Positions 14,656-16,063 of a DNA stretch of 16,063 nucleotides are shown one piece after another. The translations under genes were made by a program, and so were the position numbers. The notes beneath the pieces are model-generated. The model had not been told where the DNA came from. It ran no database searches and worked only from the letters and a program-made list of their open reading frames with translations. Position 1 is the stretch's first letter, and the number at the start of each line of letters is the position of its first letter. The stretch is taken from assembly GCA_018239705.1 (NCBI GenBank), contig JAFEGS010000611.1, positions 1-16,063 of the forward strand. The letters are read 5' to 3'. This DNA comes from Verrucomicrobiota bacterium (GTDB lineage: Bacteria > Chlamydiota > Chlamydiia > Chlamydiales > FEN-1388).

Positions 14656-15775
14656 CCATGCTTCAACCTCATTTCCAAAGCCTCAAGAGGTGATTGAGCG
14701 GATGCAGAGCTATCTTACCCAATTTGGAGTAAGCCCAGGACGAGGTAGCTATCAGCTTTCTCAACGGGCCGAGGAGTTGGTTGAAGAGGCTCGGGGAAAG
14801 CTTGCAAAGGTATTAAAGATAAAGGAAGTGAATCATATTGCCTTTACCATGAACGCGACACATGGGCTAAACATTGTCATCAAAGGATATCTACAGCCAA
14901 AGGATCATGTTCTCATCTGTGGCTACAGCCATAATGCGGCGCTGCGGCCTCTAGACAGGCTAAAGAGAGAAAGAGGAGTAACGTACGACGTGATCCCGGT
15001 CGATCAAAAGGGGCAGATAGATCTCGCTCTTTTTCGACAAAAGCTTACCAGTACTACGCGCCTTTTTATTGCAACCGGAGCATCCAACGTCATCGGTGTC
15101 AAGGCAGATTTTAAGGAGGCCTTTGGGCTATGTCGATCTGCTGGTGTTAAGATTTTATTTGATTCAACACCGTCACTGGGGTATCAAGATGTTGACATGG
15201 AATCAATCGATTTTGTTGTCGGCACAGGCCATAAGAGCTTGCTAGGTCCTTCAGGTGTAGGGTTTCTTTATGTAAAAAATGCTAGCGACCTACCCCCGTA
15301 TATTGAAGGGGGCAGTCACGGCAACCATGCTATGTCGCTAGAACATCCCGAAAAAATGCCCTACAAATTTGAAGCGGGAACAATCAATACAGTAGGAATC
15401 GCCGGCCTTCTCGGTGCGCTCGACTACATCCACGAGAAAACATTTGCGAGGCTAGCTGAGAGAGCCTTAGCATTTACTGAGATGATCTGGAAAGAAATAT
15501 CTTGTTTGGATACCATAGTGCTGTATGGCACTGATGAGATAGCGCGTAAGGTACCAATCATCTCCTTTAATCTAAAAAGGATCATACCTTCTCAGATTGC
15601 TGCTGAGCTAGATAAAAAATATAATATCTGTGTGCGCTCTGGACTTCATTGCGCCCCTTTAATACATAAATTTTTAGGCACATTGCCTACAGGATGTGTT
15701 CGCATAAGTACCGGACATCAAAATAGTGAGGAAGAGGTCGCTCTTCTCATCGAGGCAATTAAAAAAATTCATTAA
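14642..15775 (+). CDS. Cysteine-desulfurase-like class V aminotransferase-fold enzyme
   Basis: The 377-residue protein opens M-H-Y-F-D-H-A-S-T-S-F-P-K-P and continues with S-P-G-R-G, as in the Bacillus-type 'cysteine desulfurase family' (TIGR01977-like, from memory). Residue H97 stacks on PLP in relatives, D174 pairs with the pyridine nitrogen, and G-H-K-S-L-L-G-P-S-G holds the PLP lysine K198. R-S-G-L-H-C-A holds the persulfide cysteine C337. The usual D-x-x-Q motif reads D-S-T-P, so the Gln near PLP is Pro. It may release sulfur from cysteine, or act as another PLP beta-lyase or transaminase. I chose ATG 14642 rather than 14612 because AAAAGGAG lies 7 bases upstream and the protein then begins as the family does. 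The next gene follows after 8 bases. Confidence 0.9.
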   Translation: MHYFDHASTSFPKPQEVIERMQSYLTQFGVSPGRGSYQLSQRAEELVEEARGKLAKVLKIKEVNHIAFTMNATHGLNIVIKGYLQPKDHVLICGYSHNAALRPLDRLKRERGVTYDVIPVDQKGQIDLALFRQKLTSTTRLFIATGASNVIGVKADFKEAFGLCRSAGVKILFDSTPSLGYQDVDMESIDFVVGTGHKSLLGPSGVGFLYVKNASDLPPYIEGGSHGNHAMSLEHPEKMPYKFEAGTINTVGIAGLLGALDYIHEKTFARLAERALAFTEMIWKEISCLDTIVLYGTDEIARKVPIISFNLKRIIPSQIAAELDKKYNICVRSGLHCAPLIHKFLGTLPTGCVRISTGHQNSEEEVALLIEAIKKIH

Positions 15776-15783
15776 CTTTCGCC

Positions 15784-16063
15784 ATGATCAATATTGAAAA
15801 TCTGCGTACCTTTTATTATATTGCGACCTTGAAAAACCTCACAGAGGCTGCTGCCTTTTTACAGATGAACAAGTCGTCAGCGAGTAGACAGCTGCGCGCA
15901 CTTGAACAGACTTTAAAAAAAAGTCTTTTTATTAGATCCTCTCATCGACTCGAGCTCACCTCATTTGGTGCCTATTTACTTGAAAAGGCACGTCTTATCC
16001 TGTTTGAATTGAAAGCGATCGAAGAAAATACACTGGAGGAGGGAGATGACATCAAGGGGGTTT
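15784..16063 (+). CDS. LysR-family transcriptional regulator, N-terminal part
   Basis: The open frame runs off the right edge after 93 codons. The translated start reads M-I-N-I-E-N-L-R-T-F-Y-Y-I-A and continues T-E-A-A-A-F-L-Q and S-A-S-R-Q-L-R-A-L-E. L-F-I-R-S and L-E-L-T-S-F-G follow, the winged helix-turn-helix signature of LysR proteins. The ligand-binding domain is missing from the window. The gene begins 8 bases after the desulfurase-like gene on the same strand, without a clear ribosome site, so it probably belongs to the same transcript. LysR genes are more often divergent from their targets; a co-transcribed one could regulate its own operon from the shared control region near 13000. 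Confidence 0.92.
   Translation, partial: MINIENLRTFYYIATLKNLTEAAAFLQMNKSSASRQLRALEQTLKKSLFIRSSHRLELTSFGAYLLEKARLILFELKAIEENTLEEGDDIKGV

Overview
The window carries twelve convincing genes, the last one cut by the right edge. I found no tRNA, rRNA or CRISPR array. The likely source is a Chlamydiae-like (Parachlamydiales-type) intracellular bacterium. This is an inference from three things: a small protein built of paired hydrophobic hairpins like chlamydial Inc proteins, a 1553-residue orphan protein with a long C-terminal coiled coil, and the general style of the genes. No phylogenetic marker in the window settles it, and another host-associated lineage is possible. Base composition looks moderate, in the mid-40s percent GC by eye.

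Left part (1-7251, all minus strand): a malate synthase A gene (aceB) is followed after 12 bases by a tandemly duplicated membrane protein gene. After a 205-base gap that holds a short inverted repeat and a plausible promoter comes the 1553-residue protein. Bases 1-152 lie downstream of that gene and show nothing I can name. Divergent from aceB, on the plus strand, is a protein with the layout of a DadA/DAO-type flavin oxidoreductase but a degenerate nucleotide-binding glycine motif.

Middle (8868-9491): a 624-base gap between convergent genes holds two large inverted repeats. One spans about 309 bases with 105-107-base arms around a 93-base centre. The other is a near-perfect palindrome of about 162 bases whose core looks like a bidirectional intrinsic terminator. 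Both look like non-coding mobile or repeat elements.

Right part (9492-16063): two divergent, tightly packed operons share a 192-base control region. Leftward are a SAM methyltransferase, a MazG-like NTP pyrophosphatase, an adenylate-kinase-like enzyme, an S-adenosylhomocysteinase-like protein and a second SAM methyltransferase, with every junction overlapping. Rightward are an EamA/DMT-type transporter, a HIT-family protein, a cysteine-desulfurase-like PLP enzyme and a LysR regulator, with overlaps or an 8-base gap. Three enzymes appear to have lost or changed residues that define the textbook activity: the SAHH-like protein, the adenylate-kinase-like protein (Arg to Gln in the AMP site) and the desulfurase-like protein (Gln to Pro at the PLP site). 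The set combines nucleotide, methyl-group and possibly sulfur chemistry with an exporter-type carrier and a regulator. It reads as a self-contained pathway for a nucleotide- or SAM-derived small molecule. The product is unknown to me, and this is the most interesting part of the window.
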